Source: Microbacteriaceae bacterium UBA1487 (GTDB taxonomy: Bacteria; Actinomycetota; Actinomycetes; Actinomycetales; Microbacteriaceae). Taken from it: 30,496 nt of DNA. Numbering within the stretch: the first letter of the stretch is position 1; the number at the start of each line of letters is the position of its first letter. A model generated the notes under the pieces. That model had not been told where the DNA came from, did not search any database, and saw only the letters and a program-made list of their open reading frames with translations. Of this stretch, positions 16,206 to 24,227 are shown in pieces. The translations under genes were made by a program, and so were the position numbers. The DNA lies in NCBI GenBank assembly GCA_002325245.1, contig DCRR01000005.1, positions 2,584-33,079 of the forward strand. The letters are read 5' to 3'.

Positions 16206-17473
16206 TGTCCCGACAGTCTGTCACTCCGCCGGGCGGTGACGCCGAGGCGCGTGGCGCGCACCGCCAGCCCGACGGCGATCACCACACCGCCGCCAATGAC
16301 CCCGACCAGCGGCAGCGTCGCGGCGAGCCCCAGGCACCCGATGACGCCGGTGACCGCGATCGCACGCGGGTAGCGGCGCTCGGCGGCGGGCTGGCGCAGT
16401 GCCGAGAGGTTCGCGACGACGTAGTAGAGCAGCACGCCGAACGAGGAGAACGCGATCGCCCCGCGCAGATCGGCGATCAGCACGATGGCCGCGACCAGCA
16501 GTCCCAGCCCGAGTTCCGCGATGTACGGCGTGCGGAATCTCGGGTGGATGCGCGCGAGCACGCCGGGCAGTTCGGAATCGCGCGCCATGGCGAGGCTCGT
16601 GCGTCCGATGCCGGCGATCATCGCCAGCAGCGCGCCGAGCGAGGCGAGCGCCGCGCCGACGCGCACGAGAGGCACCGCCGCCTCCCACCCGGCGGCCGCG
16701 ACGACCTCGGCGAGGGGTTCGCGACTGCCGGCGAGGGCCTCCGAGCCGAGAGCGGCGAGCGCGGCGGTCGCGACGAGGGCGTAGACCAGGAGCGCGGTGG
16801 CGAGGGCGATGATGATCGCGCGGGGGATGATGCGGGCGGGGTCACGCACCTCCTCGCCCATCGTAGCGATGCGGGCGTAGCCGGCGAAGGCGAAGAAGAG
16901 CAGACCGGCGGCCTGCAGCACCCCGAACGCGGATTCCGGCGCGAGGTCGAGCTCGACCGACGGGGCGGGCGCGGCGCTGAACCCGGCGGCCACGACGAGC
17001 GCGAGCACCGCGAGAGTGCCGACGACGAGCACCTTGGCGGCCAGGGCGGTGCGCGTGACCCCGAGCGTGTTGACGATCGCGAGCGCCAGCACCGCGGCGG
17101 CGGCGACCGGCTTCTGCCACTCGGGCGGCACAGCGTAGGCGGCGAACGTCAGCGCCATCGCGGCGCAGCTGGCGGTCTTGCCGACGACGAAGCTCCACCC
17201 GGCGAGGTACCCCCACCACGGGCCGAGCACCTCGCGCCCGTACAGGTAGCTGCCGCCGGAGGCCGGGTAGCGGGCGGCGAGCTGCGCCGAGGAGAGCGCG
17301 TTGGCGATGGCGACGACCGCGGCGATGCCGAGCCCCAGCAGCAGCGCGCCGCCGGCCGCTTCGGCGGCGGGCGCGAGTGCGGCGAAGATGCCCGCGCCGA
17401 TCATCGAGCCGAGACCGATCGCGACGGCGTCGGTGGTGCCGAGGCGGCGGGTCAGACGGGCGGAGTTGCTCAC
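16202..17473 (-). CDS. APC-superfamily amino acid permease
   Basis: This 423-residue membrane protein is a likely secondary transporter of amino acids or amines. The N-terminal signature TDAVAIGLGSMIGAGIF is the conserved unwound first helix of the APC fold. The second conserved part is LFFAFAGYARIATMGEEVRDP near helix 6. About 11-12 hydrophobic segments follow one another. The GTG at 17473 starts the protein just before LTRRLG, a normal cytosolic tail. The protein is somewhat shorter than the common 450-500 residues. The substrate cannot be read. It is divergent from the CoA-transferase-like gene and overlaps the small membrane protein downstream. Confidence 0.88.
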   Translation of the reverse strand: MSNSARLTRRLGTTDAVAIGLGSMIGAGIFAALAPAAEAAGGALLLGLGIAAVVAIANALSSAQLAARYPASGGSYLYGREVLGPWWGYLAGWSFVVGKTASCAAMALTFAAYAVPPEWQKPVAAAAVLALAIVNTLGVTRTALAAKVLVVGTLAVLALVVAAGFSAAPAPSVELDLAPESAFGVLQAAGLLFFAFAGYARIATMGEEVRDPARIIPRAIIIALATALLVYALVATAALAALGSEALAGSREPLAEVVAAAGWEAAVPLVRVGAALASLGALLAMIAGIGRTSLAMARDSELPGVLARIHPRFRTPYIAELGLGLLVAAIVLIADLRGAIAFSSFGVLLYYVVANLSALRQPAAERRYPRAIAVTGVIGCLGLAATLPLVGVIGGGVVIAVGLAVRATRLGVTARRSDRLSGQ

Positions 17474-17548
17474 GCCCGGATGCTAGCGGAGCGAGGTGGC
17501 CGGTCCACGTCTCGGGGATCGGCTCTCGCCCGCGGTTCCGCTTCGGCG

Positions 17549-17554
17549 TAGCGT
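17549..17554 (+). promoter_or_regulatory. -10 box for leaderless CoA-transferase mRNA
   Basis: TAGCGT fits the actinobacterial TANNNT consensus and lies exactly 6 bases before the ATG at 17561, the spacing seen for leaderless transcripts. No Shine-Dalgarno sequence is present in this short gap. The -35 is weak. Confidence 0.45.
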
Positions 17555-17560
17555 CGCATC

Positions 17561-18970
17561 ATGGTCGACGACGCGGAAGGCTGGATGCGGGAGCGCTTCG
17601 CCGCCGCGCTCGGCATCGGTTCCGACGCGGTCGACCCCGGCCGCGTCGGTCCCGACGCCGTCCACCTCGTCGGGGATCCCCGGCTCGCCTCGAGCTATCC
17701 CGTGTCGGCTCTCGCCACCGCGTCGGTCGCCGCCGCGGCGAGCGCGGCAGTCGAGCTCATCGCCGAGGTCGCCGGCGCACGTCCGACGGTGCGCGTCGAC
17801 CGGGGGCTCGCCGACTCCTGGTTCGGCACCGCTGTCTCACCGGTCGGGTGGAGCCTGCCCTCGCCGTGGGATTCGATCGCCGGTGACTACGCGACGGCCT
17901 CGGGCTGGATCCGGCTGCACACCAATGCGCCGCATCACCGTGCGGCGGCGCTTCGCGTGCTCGGGGTGGCGGGGGAGCGGGACGAGGTCGCCGCCGCGGT
18001 CGCGGTGTGGAACGCTGCCGAGCTCGAGACGGCGGTGGTGGAGGAGGGCGGCTGCGCCGCCGAGCTGCGCACGCCCGCCGAGTGGGCGGTGCATCCCCAG
18101 GGGCTCGCGGTCGCGAGGGAGCCGCTCGTGGCGTGGAGTGTCACCGGCGACGCGGGCGGGGCAGCGAGCCAGTGGGCGCCGAGCGCCGAGCGCCCGCTCG
18201 CTGGACTTCGCGTGCTCGATCTCACCCGGGTGCTCGCGGGTCCGGTGGCGACGCGCCTGCTCGCCGGGCTCGGTGCGAACGTGCTGCGCATCGACCCGCC
18301 CGGCTGGGCGGAGCCCGCCCTCGAGCTCGACATGACCCTCGGCAAGCACTGCGCCCTCGTCGACGGCCGAGACCCCGCGGGACGCGACCGGCTGCTCGAG
18401 CTGCTGAGCACCGCCGACGTGCTTGTGCACGGCTACCGGCCGGGCGCCCTCGACTCTTTCGGCTTCGGCGACGTGGTCCGCGCGGTCACACGCCCGGGAC
18501 TCATCGAGGTCTCGCTCGACGCCTACGGCCAAACCGGCCCCTGGGCCGCGCGGCGGGGCTTCGACAGCCTGGTGCAGATGTCGAGCGGGATCGCGGCGGC
18601 CGGGCTGCTCGAGGGCAGCGCCACGGCGCCGACGCCGCTCCCGGTGCAGGCGCTCGACCACGCCACCGGATACCTGATGGCGGCGGCTGCGCTGGCGGGG
18701 CTCACCCGGCGGGCCCGCACCGGTGAGGGATCGCGGGCGCGGCTCTCGCTCGCGCGCACCGCTCTCGAGCTGGAGTGGGCGCCGCGCGGTCGGGTTGCGG
18801 GCGACGGCACCGCGTCCGCCGACGAGGGAGCGCTCGACGCCCGGGCCATCGCGGTCGACTCGCCGTGGGGCGCGGCAGAGCTCACCGCGCCGCCGTTCCG
18901 CATCGCCGGTGCGCCGCTCGCCTGGGAGCGGTCGCCGCGCGCGCTCGGCAGCGATCCGTCGCGCTGGTAG
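17561..18970 (+). CDS. Class III (CaiB/BaiF) CoA-transferase-like protein, two-segment architecture
   Basis: This 469-residue protein belongs to the family III acyl-CoA transferases. The normal N-terminal hallmark PLAGLRVLDLTRVLAGP starts only at about residue 212. The segments GANVLRIDPP, HGYRPGAL and GFDSLVQ (Asp near 335, the expected catalytic position) follow, and then the usual SLARTALELEW region. The first 211 residues contain SGWIRLHTNAPHH, AAAVAVWNAAELE and EWAVHPQG, which resemble the family's C-terminal half. The order therefore looks permuted or like a fused half-domain. The ATG at 17561 sits 6 bases after a TAGCGT box. The donor and acceptor are unknown, and nothing nearby identifies an acyl-CoA pathway. 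Confidence 0.75.
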   Translation: MVDDAEGWMRERFAAALGIGSDAVDPGRVGPDAVHLVGDPRLASSYPVSALATASVAAAASAAVELIAEVAGARPTVRVDRGLADSWFGTAVSPVGWSLPSPWDSIAGDYATASGWIRLHTNAPHHRAAALRVLGVAGERDEVAAAVAVWNAAELETAVVEEGGCAAELRTPAEWAVHPQGLAVAREPLVAWSVTGDAGGAASQWAPSAERPLAGLRVLDLTRVLAGPVATRLLAGLGANVLRIDPPGWAEPALELDMTLGKHCALVDGRDPAGRDRLLELLSTADVLVHGYRPGALDSFGFGDVVRAVTRPGLIEVSLDAYGQTGPWAARRGFDSLVQMSSGIAAAGLLEGSATAPTPLPVQALDHATGYLMAAAALAGLTRRARTGEGSRARLSLARTALELEWAPRGRVAGDGTASADEGALDARAIAVDSPWGAAELTAPPFRIAGAPLAWERSPRALGSDPSRW

Positions 18971-19019
18971 GGGGCGACATCGACCGCCCTCGCCGACGGC
19001 TCGCGGCGCCCGAATCGGC

Positions 19020-19038
19020 CGATAGAACCGATCTATTG
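19020..19038. repeat. Imperfect inverted repeat upstream of fucose operon
   Basis: CGATAGA and TCTATTG flank the 5-base centre ACCGA, seven pairs with one G-U. It lies about 50 bases after the CoA-transferase stop and 47 bases before the fucose-operon operator. It could be a weak terminator or a second regulator's site. The surrounding gap (18971-19134) contains no gene. Confidence 0.35.
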
Positions 19039-19084
19039 TCGCTGTCTTGGGTGATCATCGACCATTGCGGGCGGGTTCGACCGT

Positions 19085-19109
19085 AAACATCCAATGTTTC
19101 GCGTAGACT
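19085..19109 (+). promoter_or_regulatory. GntR-type operator and -10 box of the fucose dehydrogenase operon
   Basis: AAACATCCAATGTTT (19085-19099) is a perfect palindrome around a 3-base centre. The -10 candidate TAGACT (19104-19109) follows 4 bases later, so a bound repressor would cover the -35/-10 region. The core CAT-N3-ATG recurs at the promoter of the local GntR regulator (22249-22261), which makes that protein the likely binder. Confidence 0.65.
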
Positions 19110-19134
19110 AGCGGCGAACTGCGGAGGGAACACC

Positions 19135-20130
19135 ATGCGGACTCGCGCGACGGCGCGCGGACTCGAGCTTACGGAGCTCGGGCTCGGCGCAGCCCAACTC
19201 GGCAATCTCTACCGGGAGACCACGGACGACGAGGTCGTCGAGACCGTGGATGCCGCGTGGGACGCCGGCATCCGCTATTTCGACACGGCGCCGCACTACG
19301 GACTCGGCCTCTCGGAGCGTCGACTCGGCGAGCAGCTGCGCTCGCGCCCCCGAGACGAGTACCTGATCTCGACCAAGGTCGGGAAGATGCTGGTGCCGAG
19401 CCCCGAGCGGGCGCACCTGCGCGACGACGAGAGCTACGACGTCCCGGCGGACCACCGGCGCGTCTTCGACTTCAGCCGTGACGCCGTGCTCCGCTCGCTC
19501 GAGCAGTCGCTCGAGCGCCTCGGCCTCGACCGGATCGACATCGCCTATCTGCACGACGCCGAGAACCACTTCGAGCAGGCCTCGACCGAGGGCATCAGCG
19601 CGCTCATCGAGCTGCGCGAGCAGGGCGTTCTGCGCGCGGTCGGGGCCGGCATGAACTACGCCGCCCCGCTCGCCGAGCTCATCCGCCGCGCCGACGTCGA
19701 CCTGTTGATGTGCGCCGGCCGCTTCACGCTGCTCGACGGCGAGGCGCTCGATGACCTGATGCCGCTCGCGCTCGAGCGCCGGGTCGGCATTGTCGTCGCG
19801 GGCGTCTACAACTCGGGGCTCCTGGGACGCGCACGGCCCAAGCCCGATGCGACCTTCGACTACGGGCCCGCGCCGGCCGAGCTCATCGCGCGAGCCAACC
19901 AGATCGCCGACATCTGCGAGGCGCACGGCGTCACGCTGCCCGCCGCGGCGATGAACTACGTCTACCGCCACCCGGCGGTGGTCTCCGTCGTCATGGGCGC
20001 GCGCGGCGGCGAGCAGACGCGACAGAACGTCGAGCGCTACGAGACCGCGATTCCCGACGCCGTGTGGCGCGAACTCGTGGCCGCGGGCCTCACCCGAGAG
20101 ATTTCGAACATGGGAGAACACTCAGCATGA
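19135..20130 (+). CDS. L-fucose 1-dehydrogenase-type aldo/keto reductase
   Basis: This 331-residue aldo/keto reductase is of the D-threo-aldose/L-fucose 1-dehydrogenase group. It would oxidise L-fucose to L-fucono-lactone with NAD(P). The AKR catalytic set is visible: Asp50 and Tyr55 in YFDTAPHYG, Lys81 in STKVG and His140 in YLHDAENHF. The C-terminal cofactor segment SVVMGARG is also present. The ribosome-binding site GGAGGG precedes the ATG well. The stop overlaps the L-fuconate dehydratase start as ATGA, so the two are coupled. Five further genes nearby supply the other steps of the same pathway, and this context decides the substrate. A related L-sugar as natural substrate remains possible. 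Confidence 0.85.
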   Translation: MRTRATARGLELTELGLGAAQLGNLYRETTDDEVVETVDAAWDAGIRYFDTAPHYGLGLSERRLGEQLRSRPRDEYLISTKVGKMLVPSPERAHLRDDESYDVPADHRRVFDFSRDAVLRSLEQSLERLGLDRIDIAYLHDAENHFEQASTEGISALIELREQGVLRAVGAGMNYAAPLAELIRRADVDLLMCAGRFTLLDGEALDDLMPLALERRVGIVVAGVYNSGLLGRARPKPDATFDYGPAPAELIARANQIADICEAHGVTLPAAAMNYVYRHPAVVSVVMGARGGEQTRQNVERYETAIPDAVWRELVAAGLTREISNMGEHSA

Positions 20131-21428
20131 CCATCATCACCGCCGTGACCGCGCACGATGTGCGCTTTCCGACCTCGCTGAACGCGGATGGCTCGGACGC
20201 GATGAACAAGGACGCCGACTACTCCGCGGCCTATGTCGTGATCCACACCGACGACCCCGAGCTGAAGGGCTACGGCTTCACCTTCACGATCGGCCGCGGC
20301 AACGATCTCTGCGTCGAGGCGGCCCGGCAGCGCGGGGTCGCGCTCGTGGGTCGCTCCGTCGAGGAGTCGGTCGCCGATCTGGGCAGCGTGTACCGCTCGC
20401 TCTCCTCCGACTCGCAGCTGCGCTGGCTCGGCCCGGAGAAGGGCGTCGTGCACCTCGCGATGGCCGCCGTGATGAACGCGATGTGGGACCTTGCCGCTCG
20501 CGTCGCGGGCAAGCCGCTGTGGCGCATGCTCGCGGAGATGACGCCGGAGCAGATCGTCGACGCGGCCGACCTGAAGTACCTCTCGGATGCGCTGACCCGC
20601 GAGGAGGCGCTCGAGATCCTGCGCGAGAAGGAGTCGACGCGCGCGGAGCGCATCGCCGACCTCGAGTCGCGCGGCGGCTACCCCTGCTACACGACGAGCG
20701 CAGGCTGGCTCGGCTACAGCGACGAGAAGCTCCGCCGCCTGCTCCAGGAGGCCGTGGACGAGGGCTACCGCCACCTCAAGCTCAAGGTCGGCGGCAACCT
20801 CGAGGACGACATCCGCCGTCTGCGCATCGCGCGCGAGGTCATCGGCTGGGAGGCCAACCTGATGATCGACGCCAACCAGGTGTGGGACGTCCCGGAGGCG
20901 ATCGAGTGGATGGAGCGCCTCGCCGAGTTCAAGCCGCTCTGGATCGAGGAGCCGACGAGCCCCGACGACGTGCTCGGGCACGCCGCGATCCGCGCGGCGG
21001 TCGCGCCGATCGGCGTCGCCACGGGCGAGCACGGCATGAATCGCGTGCTGTTCAAGCAGATGTTCCAGGCGGAGGCGATCGACTTCTGCCAGCTCGACTC
21101 GGCGCGGCTGGCGAGCGTCAACGAGATCCTCTCGGTGTACCTGATGGCCCAGAAGTTCGGAATCCCGGTCTGCCCGCACGCGGGCGGGGTCGGCCTCTGC
21201 GAGCTCGTGCAGCACCTGTCGATCTTCGACTACGTGTGCGTCTCGGGCTCGCTCGAGAACCGGGTGACCGAGTTCGTCGACCACCTGCACGAGCACTTCA
21301 CCGACCCGTGCATCGTCGAGAACGGGCACTACACGCTGCCCGGGCTGCCGGGCTACAGCGCCGAGATGCACGACTCCTCGGTGGCGGAGTACAGCTTCCC
21401 GGACGGAAGCTACTGGGCGTCCCGCTAG
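20127..21428 (+). CDS. L-fuconate dehydratase (enolase superfamily)
   Basis: This 433-residue enolase-superfamily acid-sugar dehydratase converts L-fuconate to 2-keto-3-deoxy-L-fuconate. The N-terminal FPTSLNADGSDAMNKD and YGFTFTIGRGND are specific to L-fuconate dehydratases. The active site is complete: the KxK pair Lys218/Lys220 in LKLKVGG, the magnesium ligands Asp248 (DANQVWD), Glu274 (EEP) and Glu301 (GEH), and His351 in CPHAGGVGLCE. The ATG at 20127 overlaps the dehydrogenase stop and restores the family N-terminus. The frame is open 21 codons further upstream without homology. The protein is cytosolic and probably oligomeric. It converges on the regulator gene, with a hairpin between them. 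Confidence 0.93.
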   Translation: MTIITAVTAHDVRFPTSLNADGSDAMNKDADYSAAYVVIHTDDPELKGYGFTFTIGRGNDLCVEAARQRGVALVGRSVEESVADLGSVYRSLSSDSQLRWLGPEKGVVHLAMAAVMNAMWDLAARVAGKPLWRMLAEMTPEQIVDAADLKYLSDALTREEALEILREKESTRAERIADLESRGGYPCYTTSAGWLGYSDEKLRRLLQEAVDEGYRHLKLKVGGNLEDDIRRLRIAREVIGWEANLMIDANQVWDVPEAIEWMERLAEFKPLWIEEPTSPDDVLGHAAIRAAVAPIGVATGEHGMNRVLFKQMFQAEAIDFCQLDSARLASVNEILSVYLMAQKFGIPVCPHAGGVGLCELVQHLSIFDYVCVSGSLENRVTEFVDHLHEHFTDPCIVENGHYTLPGLPGYSAEMHDSSVAEYSFPDGSYWASR

Positions 21429-21437
21429 CGCGCCGAG

Positions 21438-21464
21438 CCCGGGTACGGCGCTGCCGTGCCCGGG
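21438..21464. terminator. Bidirectional hairpin between L-fuconate dehydratase and GntR genes
   Basis: CCCGGGTACGGC (21438-21449) and GCCGTGCCCGGG (21453-21464) form a 12-bp stem with one G-U pair and a 3-base loop. It sits wholly in the 36-base gap between convergent stops, so it can serve both transcripts. No U-tract is present. Confidence 0.7.
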
Positions 21465-22223
21465 TTACGTCGTGGGCCCGGGCTCGCGGGCCTCGGGGTC
21501 TTCGTCCGCGTGCGCGGCGCTGAACTCCTCGACGCCGAGCAGGTGCACCTCCATGCGGATCCGGGCGCGCTCGGGGTCGCGGCGCTGGAGCTCGGCGAGG
21601 ATGGCGCGATGCTCGCGCTGAGTCTCGGCGATCGATCCGCGGTGCGACACGGCGCGCCACAGACGCGCGCGGAAGGTGCGTCCGACGAGGGTGTCGATGA
21701 TCGCCGCGAGGGCGGGGTTCCCGCTGGCGTGCGCAATGATCCGATGGAAGTCGGCGTCGGCCTGGATGAAGCCCTCGAGATCCATGTCGGGATCGTCGCG
21801 AATGATCTCGTCGACTCCGGTGAGGATCGTCTCGAGCTCGTCGAGTTCGCTCTCGGTCAGCCGGGTCGCGGCGATCGCGACGCTCTCCGATTCGAGCACG
21901 CGGCGCACCGCGAGCAGGTCGGCGGCGTGCGCGGGCTGCTGGAGGTCGGCGAGGAAGCCGAGCGGGCTCAGCAGGGTCAGTGGGTCAAGGGCCGTGACGT
22001 AGGTGCCGTCGCCTTGACGGGTCTCGAGAACGCCGAGCGTCGCGAGGGCTCGGACGCCTTCGCGCAGCGAGCCGCGGGACACGCCGAGGATCGCCGCCAG
22101 CTCCTTCTCGATGGGGAGCCTCGACCCGGGTCGCAGCTCGCCTCGCGTCAGCATGGCCTTGATGCCGTCGATCACGACATCGGTCTGCGATCGACTGGGG
22201 TCGAGCCGCTCGGCGTTGGTCAT
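21465..22223 (-). CDS. FadR-type GntR transcriptional regulator of the fucose genes
   Basis: This protein of about 252 residues has an N-terminal winged helix (LPIEKELAAILGVSRGSLREGVRAL, then DGTYV) and a C-terminal FCD ligand domain. The FCD metal ligands are seen as Asp and His in DADFHRII, His in EHRAIL and His in EVHLLG. It most likely represses the L-fucose genes and itself until a pathway intermediate binds. I chose the ATG at 22223: a TACAAT -10 box lies 6 bases upstream, giving a leaderless mRNA, and the operator 22249-22261 falls in the -35 region. An in-frame start at 22283 would place promoter and operator inside the coding sequence. The effector is unknown. Confidence 0.85.
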   Translation of the reverse strand: MTNAERLDPSRSQTDVVIDGIKAMLTRGELRPGSRLPIEKELAAILGVSRGSLREGVRALATLGVLETRQGDGTYVTALDPLTLLSPLGFLADLQQPAHAADLLAVRRVLESESVAIAATRLTESELDELETILTGVDEIIRDDPDMDLEGFIQADADFHRIIAHASGNPALAAIIDTLVGRTFRARLWRAVSHRGSIAETQREHRAILAELQRRDPERARIRMEVHLLGVEEFSAAHADEDPEAREPGPTT

Positions 22224-22261
22224 CCCTCGATTGTAGAGTTGTTGCATGTTCATCGGATGAA
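22224..22261 (-). promoter_or_regulatory. Leaderless promoter and palindromic operator of the GntR gene
   Basis: On the minus strand, TACAAT occupies 22235-22230, 6 bases before the ATG. The palindrome TTCATC-C-GATGAA (22261-22249) covers the -35 region. It shares the CAT-N3-ATG core with the operator at 19085-19099. It may also affect the divergent lactonase gene, whose own promoter I cannot place with confidence in 22262-22348. Confidence 0.6.
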
Positions 22262-22348
22262 TCAGCGTCGATTCGGCTCGCATCTCCTTCGCGACTGGCC
22301 TGCGACGTTGATTTGTCGGACCACGCGCGTCTCGCCGAGGAGTAAGCC

Positions 22349-23215
22349 ATGGCCTTTCCCGTCATCGATTCCCACCAGCACGTCTGGGATCCCGCCCGCG
22401 CGGAGTACGCGTGGCTCGGACCCGAGCTGGCTCCGATCAACCGAGCCTTCGGCATGGACGAGCTCCTGCCCGAGCTCGCGGCTGCGGGAGTCGACGCGAC
22501 GGTGCTGGTGCAGGCGGCCGACAACGCGGACGACACCGCGCTGATGGTCGCCACCGCCGACGCGCATCCCGAGGTCGCCGCGATCGTCGGCTACGCCCCG
22601 CTCGAACGTCCGGCCGAGGTGGCAGAGACGCTCGCGCGCTGGCAGGGGGACTCGCGCATGGTGGGCGTCCGCACGCTCATCCACAACCAGTCCGACCCCG
22701 AGTGGCTGCTGCGCCCGGATGTCGACGAGGGGCTCGGCCTGCTCGAGGGGGCCGGCATCGCCTTCGACGTCGTCGCGGAGCTGCCGCGGCATCTCGAGCT
22801 CATCCCCGTGCTGTCGGAGCGGCACCCGGGCCTGCGCATGGTGATCGACCACCTTGCGAAGCCGCCGATCGGCCTCGCCGACCGCGAGCCGTGGTGGAGC
22901 CTCATCGCCGCCGCGGCCGAGAACCCGAACGTCTCGGGCAAGCTGAGCGGCCTCTACTCGGCGACGGGCGCCCCCGACGCCTGGACTACGGAGCAGGTGC
23001 GCCCGTTCTTCGATCGCGCGGTTGAGCTGTTCGGCCCGTCGCGGCTGATGTACGGCGGAGACTGGCCCGTCGCGATCCTCGCCGGCGGCTACACCCGCCT
23101 CTGGGAGGGGCTGGCACCGCTTCTCGACTCGCTCTCGAGCGAGGACCGGGAGCGGGTGCTGGGACGGACGGCCGCCGACTTCTACCGCATCGACCCCGCC
23201 CGACTCGACCGCTGA
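22349..23215 (+). CDS. L-fuconolactonase-type amidohydrolase
   Basis: This 288-residue amidohydrolase-superfamily protein (COG3618 type) would open L-fucono-lactone to L-fuconate, the step between the aldo/keto reductase and the dehydratase. The metal-site motif DSHQHVWDP is at residues 7-15. The later barrel-end motifs are MVIDHLAKPP and YGGDWPV, which carry His and Asp typical of cog3618 lactonases. A good GAGGAG site precedes the ATG at 22349. The gene is divergent from the GntR gene, with the operator 22249-22261 in the shared gap. It is about 160 bases before the next pathway gene. Other sugar lactones are possible substrates, and context favours fucose. Confidence 0.88.
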   Translation: MAFPVIDSHQHVWDPARAEYAWLGPELAPINRAFGMDELLPELAAAGVDATVLVQAADNADDTALMVATADAHPEVAAIVGYAPLERPAEVAETLARWQGDSRMVGVRTLIHNQSDPEWLLRPDVDEGLGLLEGAGIAFDVVAELPRHLELIPVLSERHPGLRMVIDHLAKPPIGLADREPWWSLIAAAAENPNVSGKLSGLYSATGAPDAWTTEQVRPFFDRAVELFGPSRLMYGGDWPVAILAGGYTRLWEGLAPLLDSLSSEDRERVLGRTAADFYRIDPARLDR

Positions 23216-23306
23216 CGGCGCGGACACCCGTCTTAGGTTTGACGATTACCCGGCAGAGGGCGTTCGCCGCGCGTTCTGGAGGGCGATCTCGCCTCGACGG
23301 GCCGTA

Positions 23307-23328
23307 TTCATCTGATCTCTTGTACAGT
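23307..23328 (+). promoter_or_regulatory. Promoter with weak third GntR-like site before hydrolase operon
   Basis: TTCATCTGATCTC (23307-23319) matches 9 of 13 positions of the GntR operator at 22249-22261. The -10 candidate TACAGT is at 23323-23328. The leader then holds a 6-bp hairpin (CGCGGG at 23339 with CCCGCG at 23353-23358) just before AAGGAG. The operator match is weak on one half. No -35 is clear, and the rest of 23216-23378 shows no gene. Confidence 0.45.
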
Positions 23329-23378
23329 GGTGACCGGACGCGGGTGTTCGAGCCCGCGGGAAACAAGGAGCACCCCAC

Positions 23379-24227
23379 GTGAATTTCGCCCGTCTCGGCC
23401 CAGTTGGGTCCGAAATCCCCGTACTCCAGCACGACGGCGCCAGCTTCGACCTGCGGCCGATCACGGCTGACATCGATGGTGCGTTCCTCGCCGGAGGCGG
23501 CATCGCGGCCGCTCGGGCCGCGCTCGAGAAGGGCGAGCTGTCGGAGCTTGACGCCGCGGACCTGCGCGTCGGAGCGCCGATCGCCCGCCCCGGCAAGATC
23601 GTCTGCATCGGCCTCAACTACGCCGACCACGCGGCCGAGGGCGGGATGGCCATTCCCGCCGAACCGGTCATCTTCATGAAGGACCCCACGACCATGGTCG
23701 GGCCGTTCGACGACGTGCTGATCCCGCGCCAATCGGTCAAGACCGACTGGGAGGTCGAGCTCGGCGTCGTCATCGGCTCGACCGCTCGCTACCTCGACTC
23801 GCCCGAGGACGCCGATGCGGTGATCGCCGGCTACGCCGTCTCGCACGACGTCTCCGAGCGCGAGTACCAGCTCGAGCGCGGCGGCCAGTGGGACAAGGGC
23901 AAGAGCTGCGAGACCTTCAACCCCTTCGGCCCTGCCCTGGTCCCCGCCGACGAGGTGGCCGACCCGCAGGCCCTGGGGCTGCGGCTCTGGGTCAACGGCG
24001 TCGAGCGTCAGAACGGCACCACGGCCAACATGATCTTCGGCATCCGCCACATCGTCTGGTACCTCTCGCAGTTCATGGTGCTGCACCCGGGCGACGTCGT
24101 GAACACGGGAACCCCGGCGGGAGTGGCGCTCGGCATCGAGGGCCAGCCGTACCTGCGTGCGGGTGACGTGGTCGAACTCGAGATCGACGGCCTCGGCCGT
24201 GCGCGACAGGAGATGGTGCAGGCATGA
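23379..24227 (+). CDS. Fumarylacetoacetate hydrolase-family enzyme, probable 2,4-diketo-3-deoxy-L-fuconate hydrolase
   Basis: This 282-residue FAH-fold hydrolase probably cleaves the diketo acid made by the adjacent SDR into pyruvate and lactate, the last step of the oxidative L-fucose route. The FAH core IGLNYADHAAE starts near residue 77. The metal-site glutamates fall in DWEVELG (about 125-127), and the Asp in SHDVSERE. DKGKSCETFNPFGP and NTGTPAGVALG complete the fold. The GTG at 23379 has AAGGAG at ideal spacing. The stop overlaps the SDR start as ATGA. Other 2,4-diketo or acylpyruvate substrates are possible for the fold alone. The six-gene context supports the fucose reading. Confidence 0.85.
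   Translation: MNFARLGPVGSEIPVLQHDGASFDLRPITADIDGAFLAGGGIAAARAALEKGELSELDAADLRVGAPIARPGKIVCIGLNYADHAAEGGMAIPAEPVIFMKDPTTMVGPFDDVLIPRQSVKTDWEVELGVVIGSTARYLDSPEDADAVIAGYAVSHDVSEREYQLERGGQWDKGKSCETFNPFGPALVPADEVADPQALGLRLWVNGVERQNGTTANMIFGIRHIVWYLSQFMVLHPGDVVNTGTPAGVALGIEGQPYLRAGDVVELEIDGLGRARQEMVQA

Noticed and set aside
22262..22348. Promoter for the lactonase gene
   Set aside because: Several TTG-like boxes exist, but none has a -10 at acceptable spacing, so no promoter is claimed.
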